Positions 53,200 through 64,000 are shown, numbered from the stretch's first letter. The stretch: DNA of 64,000 bases from Schistocephalus solidus (GCA_017591395.1 WEDG01004630.1:1-64000), one strand, 5' to 3'. Made by a program: numbers and translations. The notes: a model not told the origin generated them from the sequence alone.

Positions 53200-54900
53200 C
53201 GACCTTATTTCAATTGGCAAGTTATTCCAAAGAAAACTATACCTAGAAGCAAAGAAGAGAGAGCGTTTACACGTGGAGGATGCAGGGGAGGTATAATTAG
53301 TTCAGAATTTCTTAGGTTATAAGGAAGACTAACGGGGGTAATGACAGAAAGCTTTGGGAGAGTTGAACTATTATTAAGACGAAAAAGGAGACAAAAAGCC
53401 TGCTTCAAGTCTCCTGACCCAAAGAAATTTTAGCTTCGTTAGCTGGCATCTTGTTGAGTAGGAAGTAGTTAAAAAGAGTCGGATATAGGAGTTTTTTTGG
53501 TGAAATTTCTTTGAACATTTTCAATTTTTGAACGGCTAGATTCGTTCATCAAACCGAAGAAAGGACAGCAAAATTCAAGAATGGGAAGTACAAACATACG
53601 ATAAAGTCTTAATTTAATTTCAGGAAGGTAGAAATTATAAGAAATAAAGCCGCAAATCTGAGCAGCTTTGGCCGTAATTCTATCGGCATGAGGCGAAAGA
53701 TCTAATTTATTGGTGTAGCTTAAGCCCAAGTCCTTGATGGAGGAACATTCAATCATATGGCAACCTTCAAAGATAAGAGGTTGCGGCAGCCTTACAGGCC
53801 CAAAAACTCATGTAGCGACACTTAGTAGGTGAGAACTCCATTAGCCATGTGGAGCTCCAGGCCGAAAGAGCGTCTAAGTCTGAATGAATTTGTTCTAGGC
53901 ACCGTTCGGTTGTAGAGTTAGAGAAAGAATAAACGCATTTGAGATCATCAGCATAAATAAAAAGATTGAGAATGTTTAACTATCGATGAAATATCATTTA
54001 TATACAGTAAGAACAACAAAGGACCTAATACGGTACCTTGAAGGACACCACTGACAATCGGGGTAGGACTTGAGTACGAGGACCCTACTAAAACTTTTGT
54101 TTTCGATCATTTAGGTATGATCTAATAAAGTCAGTAAGGGGACTACGGAATCCTATAGCTTCTAGTTTAGCTAGAAGTCGTTTATGAGGCACCTTATCGA
54201 ATGCCTTACTAAGATCAAAATAAATAACTACTACAGATAGATGATCATTACGAAGAGAGGTTAGTAGATTTAGAAAAAGACATGTGGCAGGTTTCACAAG
54301 AACGGTCCGGTAAGAAGCCGTGTTGGGATAAGTTGATAATTTTATTGCTTATGCAAAAATCCGTGATTTGTTTTGCAATTAGTTTTTCGAAGAGTTTAGC
54401 AAGAGAGGGCGTTTTATGAACACCGCGATAGTTATGAATGTCCGAGCGGGAACCAGATTTAAAAACTGGTATTATAATAGAAGTTTTCCAATAATCGGGG
54501 AAGAAACCATTTTACGAGAAATACTGAGTATAATTTGCTTAGTAAAGGTGGAAAATCCCTTAACTGTTTAATAAGTGAGTTTGGAATGTTATCAGTTCCA
54601 ACTGAATGTGAATTTTTTAGGTGAGCTATTTCTTTTTGAATACATGAAGGCGAGAAATTAATAGTTGTTAGAAGTGAATTTGAAAGCAGAGGAATTGTGG
54701 GAGTGGGGCTAGTTTCAGTGGTAAAGTGGTTGGCAAAAAAACGAGTTTAACAATTCTGCTTTGCCCAAATCATCTGTAACAAATTTTCTGTTACAGTCGA
54801 GTAAGGGCGGAGTTACATTCAGACGCTTAGCCGATGACCGAACATGAAAGATTTGAGCAACAGATTTGGATGAATTGGCATCACTTAGTGCCCGAGACTC
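53200..54900 (-). pseudogene. CR1-A reverse transcriptase (copy B)
   Basis: Pieces in shifting frames are NYRGVHKTPSLAKLFEKLIA, VIYFDLSKAFDKVPHKRLL (motif A), the QG.VLGPLLFLLYIND-equivalent at about 54.03 kb and the YADD box near 53.95 kb. The C-terminal KLDLSPHADRITAKAAQIC and RLYRMFVLPILEFCCPFFGL follow, then LPKLSVITPVSLPYNLRNS. Several single-base indels and stops. Confidence 0.8.
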
Positions 54901-54940
54901 CCTACGCTTATCTCGCGCGAGCCTTATTCTCGATGCTAAT

Positions 54941-56157
54941 TCAAATATTTGTGCAATCCTTAAAATGAACTGACAAAGAGCTTTTTAGATGAATCTTTAA
55001 GTTGCTTTCGTAATTTTTTAAGTCTGTTCTGGAGAAAATGCGGAACAGTAGAAGAAGCTGAATGTGAATTAAAAAAATCTTAAACGGGATAAAAGACTGG
55101 ATTTTTTCTGTGAGGCTCTGCAATAGCTCACGGAAAAAGTTTAGATCGTTGATTAAGAATATGCTATGCCAATCTAGAGTGCTTACGAAATTATTTACTG
55201 TTTCATGGTTTATGTTAGCAAAGTCGAGGTTATTGCATTTAAACTCAGGCTTCGTAAGAAGGGGAATTGGAAAACAACAGTGAATTATTGCGTGATCACT
55301 TGTAAATAGATCATGATGGAAATTCATAAAGAGAGGGTGAACATCGTTTGTAAAAAAATTAAATCTAAAAATGTTGTCATTTCTAGTAACTGATCTGACC
55401 AGTTGGGACATGTTTGTAAAAGTTAATAGTATCGACCAATTTCTGATGTTTAGGCGGAGAGGAATTGGCCTGCCAGTCAATGTCTGGCAGATTAAAATCG
55501 CCTACGATTATTTTGACATCAAACTGAGTGTCTGCAACTTTTTTTCAAATAGTTCACAGAGCTCGCTTTCATTGCCAGAATAACACGGAGGATTATAGAC
55601 ACAGCCAATTACCGCTTTTTTTATTGTGCGGGAGGATGACTGAAGCAAAGCATACATTTCCAGAAAAAGACGAAATGTTCAAATGAAAAAGGGAAATGTA
55701 CAAAGGATGACTTAATATAAAGGAGGCAACCACCGCCACGTTTTTCAGCGCGGTCTTGTCGGTACAAATTGAAATTATCTATAGCAAGCGTCGAGTCAGA
55801 AATAAGAGAGTGAGCCCAGGATTCAGTGATGCACAGCACATCTGGATCAAGCTCAAAGGCTACTGTTCTAAGCTCAGCCATCTTATTTACAACTGACCTC
55901 GCATTGAGTGAAACTAAGCTGAGCGTATTCCTGAGCGGCAGGTTACGCTCATCAGTATTTATAAAAAAAGGATAATTTGGTGGCGGAGAAGAAAAACTGG
56001 AAAGAAGAAACGAAAGGTGGGAAACAAAATTGCTCTGGTCTACAATTTGTCGAAATGTTACTGTTAAGAGAACTGAGATTATTATACAGCGGCATATTTG
56101 GTTGAAAACCTTGGAATGGAAGGCTATATTGTGGCGTTTGAAAGATAGGGGTGGCAT
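54941..56157 (-). pseudogene. CR1-A APE endonuclease (copy B)
   Basis: LSLVSLNARSVVNKMAEL, DVLCITESWAHSLISD (catalytic E), RAEKRGGGCLLYIKSS, the NLPDIDW-equivalent near 55.45 kb, NDVHPLFMNFHH and FTSDHAIIHCCFP (S-D-H end). There is a frame break near 55.5-55.6 kb. Confidence 0.75.
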
Positions 56158-56262
56158 AGAAATGAGATTTTTGAGGGACGTTAGCGAAAAATTGGCGGAA
56201 AAACGTGCATTTGAAAAAAAGGAATAATTGATTTCGAAAAACTGGTAGCATAATTAGAAGCC

Positions 56263-57230
56263 TTAAATATTTGTGGATTTCGGACAATTTTTTGGGTTGG
56301 GAAAGATGCTAACGTTAGCGTTCGCAGCTGTTGTAGATGCTGAGGGGTTAGCAGGTTTCCCATCGGTAATGCCATTGCTGATCTTAAAGCCTGGATTAGC
56401 CACAGATTTAGATTTACTAGGAGTTTTCTTAGGGTTAGTAGATTTGGCAGGTATAGCCGGCATGGTTTGCTTGGGATGAGAAAGAAGTGGAGTTGACACA
56501 ATTTCCCTCAAACCAGAAACAAGGTTAACGGGTGAAGATTCAGCTGGAATCGAAATTCCTGTCGATCCGGAGGGCCGTGGGCTTGCTTTTAGCTTCAGGA
56601 CAAACCTCTGAGATAACTTTTTGGTATTGAAGGTGTAGACCAAGGCTTCTTGTTTGCTAATGAGGGTGAAACCCGACGTTCCATTGGGGTTTTTATCCCT
56701 ACAGATAAACAACCTGTTTTTTTCAAATATTGAGCTGAGTGCTCATGCCTAGAGAAAAATAAGGTCAACTTCAATCGCTGAAAAAAAGTTTGACCAGAAT
56801 AGGAGGGTTTTTACTACGGGAAGATAACCTTTTAGCTTCAGCGACTTTAAAGTTAAAGCCACACGAGTAAAGGAAATGAAATGCAACGTCCAGAGGGATT
56901 TTACTCTTGGGAACGTTTTTTTAAAAGAAAATTGAAACTCCTTTTATGTCGGTCAAGTGACTCAGTACTGACCATGTTTATAAAAGGCTCTAGTTTCACG
57001 CATTGTTGAGAAGTGAGTGAAGACAACTTTCCCTCAAAAATGGTACCAAGGATCGTGAAGAGAGAACCATATTTAGACATAAAGGTATTAAAGTTTTCCA
57101 GGGCGTCAAGATCTAATTTCTTCATGCTTAAGGTGGGTTGTTCTAGTGGAAGTTTCACGCGAAGAGGATGTTTGCGTCTAAGAACTGACTGGGGTTTCAT
57201 ATTGGTTTTAAAATATAAGTACTTTTTCAA
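56263..57230 (-). pseudogene. CR1-A ORF1 (copy B)
   Basis: The first frame (57230-56901) starts MKKYLYFKTNMKPQ and has LDLDALENFNTF and FEGKLSSLTSQQCVKLEPFI. The second (56712-56263) has TLISKQEALVYTFNTKKLSQ and a Pro/Ser/Lys-rich tail (NPKKTPSKSKSVANPGFKI). Function presumed: RNA packaging. No zinc knuckle was seen. Confidence 0.6.
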
Positions 57231-57680
57231 ATCAATAATACGAAGGAAAAATTGTTACTAGTAACGTTTTGCGGAATAAAAGATTTAATATTTTAAGCAA
57301 GTCACTGCAAGCAAATATCTGCTAGGTAACGAGTTTAAACTGAAAATAGAATTAGCGAAGAGGCTATGCAGGATGAAAAATTATATCAACTGGTATACCA
57401 GTTACTAAAATTATTCTTCGCTGGAAATAAGGTAAACTTACAAATTTTCAACTTTATTTCTAGAATTAGCCTTTAGATTCCGTCGTTTTGACGTAAATCT
57501 GCGAGAACTTTAATGAGGCTATGTAGGGTGAAAAAGTTTAAAAACTCTATATTTCTCCCTTTTGCAATGGCAATAACTGCAGGTATGTGCAGCTGATGAT
57601 GAGGTAGAAATACAATTAATTGTCGATAATTAAGCTAATATTTTCTACAGGAAACGTAGAAATCAGTTGAAAATTTGAGA

Positions 57681-59151
57681 ATTCACTTATCTTCAAATTT
57701 GAACCAACCGCCGTCGACCTTGATCTAGTTACGAGAATATGGGAGCGCCAATTATTCAGTTCATGCTTTTTCGAGAAAAGGCGGTCTTTGAAGAACTAAA
57801 AAGTCTGGAGGCATGCAAATTCCCTGGCCCCGACGAGATTTCAGCCAAGCTACTTCTCGAAATTGCTCCAGAGCTGGCCAAGCCGCTATCCCTTCTGTGC
57901 CAGAAATCGTTCGATACCGGAATTCTTCCTACTGACTGGAAAACAGCCCACATCACACCACTTCACAAAAGCGGTAGTCGTGCATTTGCTTCAAACTACA
58001 GGCCTTTCAGCCTGACCTCAATCTGTTGCAAGGTTATGGAGAAGGTTGTCAAAAAGGAATTGATGATTTATTTAGAAACGCGTAACCTCTTATCAACTGC
58101 ACAAAACGGTTTTGGTAGGGGAAGATCGTGTGTTACGAACTTACTTCATACGATGCAAATCTGGACAAAAGCACTTGACGCAACAGACACTGTGCATGTG
58201 GCCTAGATTGATTTCCAGAAGGCCTTCGTAGTGTTCCGCACCAGCGTCTCGTTTACAAATTGCGAATGTTTGGTATTGGAGGCAAACTTATTACGTGGAT
58301 CAAGAATTTTCTCATTGTTGATTCCCAAGGGGTCTGTGTAGGCGGATCGCGATCAAAGCACTCAGTCATCGAGAGTGGAGTCCCACAATTTTCAGTGCTC
58401 GGACCGATCCTATTTATCTTGTTCATTAATGATTGTGTACAGGAATCGTACTGTGACTTTGCTATGTTTGCGGACGATATAAAAATCTGGAAGGTTATCC
58501 ACAATGCTGCCGATGGAGATGATTTCCAAGAAAATCTTCCTCGATCGGACGAGTGGTCCCGCAAATAGCTCTTGTCCTTCAACTCGAACCAATGTGCCCT
58601 GCTGTGTCTGGGAAATCGAAATCAGGTCATTGATGTGCGACCCTACTATTTGAACTGTATGCCACTCCGAGAAGCACGCACACAGAAGGATCTCGGCATT
58701 TGGATGAAAGAAAACCTGAAACCTTCTACGCAATGTTGCAAGGTGGCTTAATCCGCCAATTCAATGCTGTACACTATCATACGAGCATTTAAATATTTAG
58801 ATGAAGACTGCTTTTCTAAAGTCTTTGGTACGTTTATAAGGTCACATCTTGAATACGCCATCCAAGCCTGGCAACCGTGGACCCAACAGGACTACAATAT
58901 CCTCGAAAGGGTAGAGCGGCGAGCCACAAAATTAGTAAGAGGTCAGGGTGAACTGCCATATATGATTCGCCTAATTAACCTTAAACTCTATCCTCTGAGT
59001 TATAGGCAGTTGGGCGGTGACTTGATACAAACATTCCGTATCGTGCGTCGCATGAATTGCGCCCTCCTATGTGATGCCTTTTTCTAACTTGACACTGCGA
59101 ATAATCTCCGAGGTCATTCATTCAAACTAAGTGTGCCCCAAGTAAGATTGG
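57681..59151 (+). mobile_element. CR1-B1 retrotransposon, 3' part
   Basis: It resumes the CR1-B1 reading after CR1-A copy B (EPTAVDLDLVTR at about 57.69 kb) and runs through RT to HSFKLSVPQVRLDV. There it is cut by a short minus-strand CR1-B 3' end. Confidence 0.78.
57739..59087 (+). pseudogene. CR1-B1 reverse transcriptase
   Basis: 57739-58203: LEACKFPGPDEISAKLLLEI, SGSRAFASNYRPFSLTSICC and GFGRGRSCVTNLLHTMQIW, then a stop before IDFQKAF (motif A). After a frameshift comes 58260-58568: IESGVPQFSVLGPILFILFI and DFAMFADDIKIWKVI (FADD box kept). 58764-59087: GTFIRSHLEYAIQAWQPW and ERVERRATKLVRG. It is dead through stops and frameshifts. Confidence 0.8.
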
Positions 59152-59338
59152 ATGTAAGTCACTTTAAGTCACTTTATCAAGGGAGTTAGGCTTTCGCTCT
59201 TGACCTCCCTATTCATATTAAATATAACAAAATAATAAACCTTTACAGCAATAAGTCTGAAAAATGAAAACGTAAGGTAATCGATATGTGTGGGTCAGGC
59301 ATAAGCTGCCACTACGGACACAAGCTTCATTATATTTA
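59152..59338 (-). mobile_element. CR1-B 3' end fragment (about 190 bp)
   Basis: The plus-strand order TAAGTCACTTTAAGTCACTT, AGGCTTTCGCTCTTGA, ATCGATATGTGTGGG and CAAGCTTCATTATAT repeats the 3' end of CR1-B2 at 61844-62035. The tail is two copies of the 10-mer AAAGTGACTT (minus sense). It is severely 5'-truncated. Confidence 0.75.
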
Positions 59339-59937
59339 GAATTTAGAATTTAGAATTAATATTTGGTTAGCACCGGCAAGGCACTGTCTAAGCAAACATT
59401 AGTAAAGAAATAAAGTTATGACAATGTGTGCAGATAAAAATTACAAATACATAACTTGTCCTGGTAGGTCAAAAGTTAGCGATGTTGTAAAATTAATTGT
59501 CAACTAGAAAAAATAGGCAGTGAAAAAAACTCCAACCATAAAATGGAGGCAGAGTTCAATAGGCCTTCATATTTTGAATAAAAGGTAGGAGAAAAAACTG
59601 CTTAGGAAAAAATGGTCAGATGGTAGAGTAGGGTAATAATGCAGTAGCATTTCAGAATGAGATAATGAAACGTCGAGGTGATTCGTTCTTGATCACTTAG
59701 GCATATGAAACAAAATTTCACGAAAATGCGTCAATGAACTTAAGTCCTAAGCATCTTAGGATCCAGAATTGAATTCTGATGATGGTCAGTATCCAAAGAA
59801 GCGGCAGCATTTTAGACTGTGGACCACCGAATGTGTACATCCGAATGACGTCAGCGATTGGAGGACAGGTGATATAAGGAGACATCATAGTTCATGGGCG
59901 ACTCGAGGTAGCGAAAATATAGTTTCAAGAGGGTCAC

Positions 59938-60702
59938 TTAAATTCCCCATCGTCTTTTCTCCGAGTCATGGGGAAAGCTACTGGGAAAAGATGAAGAAAA
60001 TAAAAGGTTAATAGAATCAGTGTTGAGATAAATGTGCAGTCCTCGCTTGAATGCAGATAGACTAGTTAACGACCTAATTTTAATTTGGAAGTTATTCCAA
60101 AGAAAACTATACCTAGAAGCAAAGAAGAGAGAGCGTGTACACGTGGAGGATGAAGGGGGAGGTATAATTTGTGCAGAATTTCTTAGGTTATAAGGAAGAA
60201 TAATGGGGGTAATGACAGAAAGCTTGGGGAGAGTTGAACTATTATTTAGTCGGAAAAGGAGACAAAAGCCTGCTTCAAGTCTCCTGATGCAAATAAATTT
60301 TAGCTTCGTTAGCTGGCATCTTGTTGAGTAGGAAGTAGTTGAAAGAGTCGGAAATAGGAGTTTTTTTGTGAAATGTCTTTGGACATTTCCAATTTTTGAG
60401 CGGCTAGATTCGTTCATTAAACCGAAGATAGGACAACAAAATTCAAGAATGGGAAGTACAAACATACGGTAAAGTCTTAATTTAATTTCAGGAAGGTAGA
60501 AATTATAAGAAATAAAGCCGCAAATCTGAGCAGCTTTGGCCGTTATTCTATCGGCATGAGGCGAAAGATCTAATTTATTGGTGGAGCCCAAGTCCTTGAT
60601 GGAGGAACATTCAATCATAGGGCAACCTTTAAAAATAAGAGGATGCGGCAGCCTTACAGGCCCAAAACTCATGTAGCGACACTGAGTAGGTGAGAACTCC
60701 AT
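59938..60702 (-). pseudogene. CR1-A RT C-terminal half (copy C, 254 codons open)
   Basis: MEFSPTQCRYMSFGPVRLPH, IECSSIKDLGSTNKLDLSPH, RITAKAAQICGFISYNFYLP, VLPILEFCCPIFGLMNES and SLTSLSAFKRGLHIYLN. This is the thumb/C-terminal domain of CR1-type RT proteins. It is the best-preserved CR1-A C-terminus in the window. Confidence 0.82.
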
Positions 60703-61053
60703 TAGTCATGTTGAGCTCCAGGCCGAAAGAGCGTCTTAGTCTGAATGAATTTGTTCTAGGCACCGTTCGGTCGTAGAGTTAGAGAAGGAATACACGCATT
60801 TGAGGTCATCAGCATAAATAAAAGATTGAGAATGTTTAACTATCGATGAAATATCATTTATATACAATAAGAACAACAAAGGACCAAATACGGTACCTTG
60901 AAGGACACCACTAACAATCGGGGTAGCACTTGAGTATGAGGACCCTACTAAAACGTTTTGTTTTCGATCATTTAGGTATGATCTAATAAAGTCAGTAAGG
61001 GGACTATGAAATCCTATATCTTCTAGTTTAGCTAGAAGTCATTTATGAGGCAC

Positions 61054-61626
61054 TTAATCGAATGCCTTACTAAGATCAAAATAGATAACTACTACAGATA
61101 GATGATCATTAAGAAGAGAGGTTAGTAGATTTAGAAAAGACATGTGGAAGGTTTCACAAGAGCGGTCCGGTAAGAAGCCGTGTTGGGAAAAGTTGATAAT
61201 TTGATTGCTTATGCAAAAATCCGTGATTTGTTTTGCAATTAGTTTTTTGAAGAGTTGAGCAAGAGAGGGCGTTTTATGAACACCGCGATAGTTATGAATG
61301 TCCAAGCGGGAACCAGATTTAAAAACTGGTATTAAAATCGAAGTTTTCCAATAATCGGGGAAGAAACCATTTTCGCGAAATACTGAGAATAACGTGCTTA
61401 GTAAAGGTAGAAAATCCCTGAACTGTTTAATAAGTGAGTTTGGAATGTAATCAGTTCCAACCGAATGTGAATTTTTTAGGTGAGCTATTTCCTTTTGAAT
61501 ACATGAAGGCGAGGAATTAATGGTTATTAAAAGCGAATTTGAAAGCAGACCAATTGTGGGAGTGGGGCTAGTTTCAGCGGTAAAGTGGTTGGCAAAAAAC
61601 GAATTTAACAACTCTGCTTTGCCCAA
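61054..61626 (-). pseudogene. CR1-A RT N-terminal half (copy C)
   Basis: AELLNSFFANHFTAETSPTP, NSHSVGTDYIPNSLIKQFRD, YWKTSILIPVFKSGSRLDIH and FDLSKAFD are followed by a stop where copy B has K (AFDKVPHKR). It is otherwise open for 190 codons. Confidence 0.8.
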
Positions 61627-61969
61627 ATCGTCTGTAACAAATTTTTTATTACAGTCGAGTAAGGGCGGAGTTACATTCAGACGCTTAGCCGATGACCGAA
61701 CATGGCAGATTTGAGCAACAGATTTGGATAAATTGGCATCACTTAGTGCCCGAGACTCCCTACGCTTATCTCTCGCGAGCCTAATTTTCGATGCTAATTC
61801 AAATATTTGTGCAATCCTTAAATGAACTGAAAAAGAGCTTTTAGATAAGTCACTTTAAGTCACTTTATTGAGGGAAGTAGGCTTTCGCCCTTGAGCTCCC
61901 TATTCACATGCAAAAATGTCAATAGTACAAACGTTTACAGTGATATATCTGACAAATGAAAATATAGGG

Positions 61970-62224
61970 TCATCGATATGTGTGGGCCAGGCGCAACCTG
62001 CCACTGTTTACACAATCTTCATTATATTGACAATAGTTTCTCAGAAAATGAGTATCTAGTTTGAATTTAAATGTGTCAACAGTTTCTGAAAGGACCACCT
62101 CGTCAGGGAGTCCGTTCCATGCTCCAACGACCCTCTGCGAAAAGGCGTTCCGTCGGACTTCCGTGTGGACAAACTTCCTCTGCAGTTTAAAGGGATGACC
62201 CCGCAGATGTTCCGTCCCAGCCAA
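61970..62224 (-). pseudogene. CR1-B2 C-terminal domain
   Basis: RGHPFKLQRKFVHTEVRRNA, FSQRVVGAWNGLPDEVVLSE and TVDTFKFKLDTHFLRNYC form the typical C-terminus of CR1-clade proteins. It ends at a stop before the 3' UTR and is separated from the preceding part by a small indel. Confidence 0.8.
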
Positions 62225-62244
62225 TTCGAAAAAGTCAGCAAATT

Positions 62245-62981
62245 CTAGGGCACAATCGCGGCCTCTGACAATCCGGTAGGTTTGGATAGGGCACCGCGTA
62301 GTTGCCTGTAATTTAGAGGAAACAAATCAAGTTCAACCAGTCTGGCTTCGTAAGGCAGATGACTTAGATTCTTGACCATCTTCGTAGCCCTCGCCTGCAC
62401 TCGTTCCAGCTGTAGATAATCCTTCTTAAACCACGGACGCCAGGCCTGGATGGCATATTCCAAGTGAGATCGAACAAATACCCCGTAGGTTTTTCGGAAG
62501 AGTTCCTTATCAATCTGCACAAATCCACGTCTGAGCGCAAATAAGACCTGTGTAGCGCGTTTAGCTGCCTTTAAACACTGTGAAGATGGTTTAAGTGAGG
62601 AGTTTATTAGAACACCGAGGTCCTTCTGTTCCTCAACAATTGAAAGGCTGCCCATTGAGAATGTATTGGTAGGAATCATCCTCCTCACTGGTCCTTCTTG
62701 TACGCAGTCTTAGGACCACACACTTCCTCAACGTTAAAATTTAAGAGCCAACGAGCAGACCAGTTGCTAAGACTGTTGAGATCCTCTTGAAGTGCGTGCC
62801 TATCGAAATCAGATCTGATGACCCTCCACAATTTAACATCATCTGCAAACATGATGGCGCTGCAATCCAGGTCGTTGACACAGTCGTTGATGTACACTAA
62901 GAAGAGTAACGGCCCTAAAACCGAGCCTTGGGGACACCACTTAGAACCGGAGTAGGTGTTGACTTCGAGGTATCGACGCAC
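62245..62981 (-). pseudogene. CR1-B2 reverse transcriptase, C-terminal part
   Basis: After the shift: QGSVLGPLLFLVYINDCVND, DCSAIMFADDVKLWRVI (FADD intact) and LNSLSNWSARWLLNFNVEEV. Then 62688-62245: SLSIVEEQKDLGVLINSSLK, FVRSHLEYAIQAWRPWFKK and ERVQARATKMVKNLSHLPYE. The two frames overlap at 62685-62688, implying another small indel. Confidence 0.82.
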
Positions 62982-63826
62982 ACAGTTTGCAATCTATCTG
63001 TAAGAAAGTCTGCGATCCATGTCAGCAGCATTCCTCTTATGCCGATTTCAGATAATTTGTAGATGAGACGTTTGTGTGGGACACTGTCAAACGCCTTCTT
63101 GAAATCAGTGTATATGACGTCAACCCTACCATTTTCGTCCAGTGCACGAGTCCACTGCTCTGTGGAGAGTAATAAACTAGAAAGACAGGAGCGATTCTGT
63201 CTGAAGCCATGCTGGAGATCTGAGAGTAATTGGTTTTCCTCAAGGAACTTCATGGTTGCCTTCTTGATTATTGATTCCATTATTTTACAGCAAATGGAGG
63301 TTAGGCTGACAGGCCGATAATTGTTGACATTAGATCGAGCACCACTCATGTATATGGGGTATATATTTGCTGCCTTCCATTCGGATTGCAGTTTCCCTGA
63401 TTCAAATGACGAATTAAATATATGCGCTAGTGGTTTGGACAGTTCGCTGGCCAGTTCTTTCAAGAACTTGGCCGGTATATCGTCCGGACCAGATGACTTC
63501 GCTTCTTTCAGATTTTGCAGTTCTAGTTCCACGAGAGGTTCCTGGAAGATTATATATTCAAGCACTGGACCGGCGTCTATAACAGCACTGTTGACGTGGT
63601 CAATCTGAAGTTCAGGTTCTCTAGTGAAAACCGAGGCAAAAAACCGACCTAAGTACTCGGCTTTGTCACAATTTTCAACGACTTCAACACCATTCCCATC
63701 CATGAGTACTGCTACTGGGTCCTTGTTGTTTAGTCGGCTATTGAAATAATGGAATAAAATTTTTGGTTTATATTCAGCCTGTTTAATAATTCTTGATTCA
63801 TAGTTTTTCCTTGCCTGACGGATCAT
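62915..63826 (-). CDS. CR1-B2 reverse transcriptase, N-terminal part (303 codons)
   Basis: MIRQARKNYESRIIKQAEYK, FNSRLNNKDPVAVLMDGNG, LKEAKSSGPDDIPAKFLKEL, NNYRPVSLTSICCKIMESII, GFRQNRSCLSSLLLSTEQW, TDFKKAFDSVPHKRLIYKL (motif A) and LSGVP (start of motif B). There the frame is lost: CCCCAAGGC has one base fewer than needed for PQGSVLGP. Upstream, ISKEFRHQRNAVK continues in the same frame towards the right edge. It is the polymerase for target-primed reverse transcription. Confidence 0.85.
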   Translation of the reverse strand: MIRQARKNYESRIIKQAEYKPKILFHYFNSRLNNKDPVAVLMDGNGVEVVENCDKAEYLGRFFASVFTREPELQIDHVNSAVIDAGPVLEYIIFQEPLVELELQNLKEAKSSGPDDIPAKFLKELASELSKPLAHIFNSSFESGKLQSEWKAANIYPIYMSGARSNVNNYRPVSLTSICCKIMESIIKKATMKFLEENQLLSDLQHGFRQNRSCLSSLLLSTEQWTRALDENGRVDVIYTDFKKAFDSVPHKRLIYKLSEIGIRGMLLTWIADFLTDRLQTVCVDTSKSTPTPVLSGVPKARF

Positions 63827-64000
63827 TCTTTTTACAGCGTTTCTTTGATGACGAAATTCTTTTGAGATGCTCTGCTGACCCTGTTTGCCTGAATACCTTC
63901 CATTTTTTTATTCTTCTTCTTTAGCTGCCTGTTAAGTTCTCTTGTTAACCAGGCGGGGCGACTATTCTTTTTGCACCTTCACTGGACAAAAGCGTTCAAT

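Larger units (their letters stand above)
52468..57680 (-). mobile_element. CR1-A retrotransposon, copy B (about 5.2 kb, near full length)
   Basis: Minus strand: 5' UTR (57680-57231), ORF1 (57230-56263, broken), APE endonuclease (56157-54941), RT (54900-53200), 3' UTR and tail. The 3' end is made of AATTCTA-type repeats (TTTAGAATTTAGAATTTA on plus), as in copy C. It inserted into CR1-B1, whose reading continues on either side. The 5' end is fixed only to within about 30 nt. Confidence 0.85.
59339..61844 (-). mobile_element. CR1-A retrotransposon, copy C (5'-truncated)
   Basis: It is very similar to copy B from the 3' tail (TTTAGAATTTAGAATTTAGA on plus) through RT to the region before the endonuclease C-terminus (CTTAAATGAACTGAAAAAGA at about 61820). 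It is truncated there and abuts the tail of CR1-B2. Confidence 0.88.
61845..64000 (-). mobile_element. CR1-B2 retrotransposon (3' portion, continues past the window)
   Basis: Minus strand: linker and RT from the right edge to 61970, then a 3' UTR with the AAAGTGACTT tail. It is related to but clearly distinct from CR1-B1 in protein sequence. Only two breaks are obvious in the RT: one missing base near 62930 and a join at 62685. It is thus younger than most copies here. The 5' part lies outside. Confidence 0.85.

Overview
The window is eukaryotic. Genes are intron-split with GT-AG junctions, intergenic space is wide and AT-leaning, and most of the DNA is retrotransposon debris in several age classes. 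A parasitic flatworm, most likely a diphyllobothriid tapeworm (Spirometra/Diphyllobothrium type), is the best guess. That rests on memory of LINE proteins of this kind (endonuclease, reverse transcriptase, then a C-terminal C2H2 finger array) in those genomes, on the CR1-like and Penelope-like mix, and on the Argonaute with a glycine-rich N-terminus. No search was run.

The only recognisable host gene is an Argonaute (about 3.5-16.4 kb, + strand). I resolve 15 exons whose phases all join. They encode N, PAZ, MID and PIWI domains with an intact D-E-D-H slicer tetrad (D746, E786, D818, H956 in my numbering) and end in the family's typical MYFA C-terminus. The reading is broken once, by one surplus base in exon 4.

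Everything else is mobile or unassigned DNA. My labels are LINE-Z (RTE-like LINE with zinc fingers), CR1-A, CR1-B and PLE. CR1-A: copy A (1.37-2.86 kb, -), D (19.3-24.3 kb, +, split by a 1.45 kb insert), B (52.5-57.7 kb, -) and C (59.3-61.8 kb, -). LINE-Z: copy 1 (24.8-27.0 kb, internally deleted), 4 (30.7-32.4 kb, old), 2 (34.4-39.8 kb, -), 5 (40.26-40.49 kb, 3' scrap) and 3 (43.5-49.3 kb, +). PLE: 27.8-28.5 kb (-) and 33.2-34.15 kb (+), the latter inside a decayed CR1-B. CR1-B: 50.8-59.15 kb (+, split by CR1-A copy B) and 61.8-64.0 kb (-, runs off the window). A cluster of tRNA-derived repeats, including a long inverted repeat, lies at 40.6-42.4 kb.

The most interesting structure is at the 5' end of LINE-Z. 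The first 200 nt of copies 1, 2 and 3 fit an HDV-like self-cleaving ribozyme: P1, compensating P2, P3, the GGGCAAC core after P1, P4 and a C-U-A-A joining segment. In copies 1 and 3 the P1 strand begins at the base after an 11-bp target-site duplication, as expected if ribozyme cleavage sets the 5' end. LINE-Z copies 2 and 3 also share an in-frame nonsense codon and an altered FxDD box although each has its own TSD, and copy 3 carries a 552-bp tandem repeat joining two sublineages. The PLE at 33-34 kb ends in a hammerhead-like fold.
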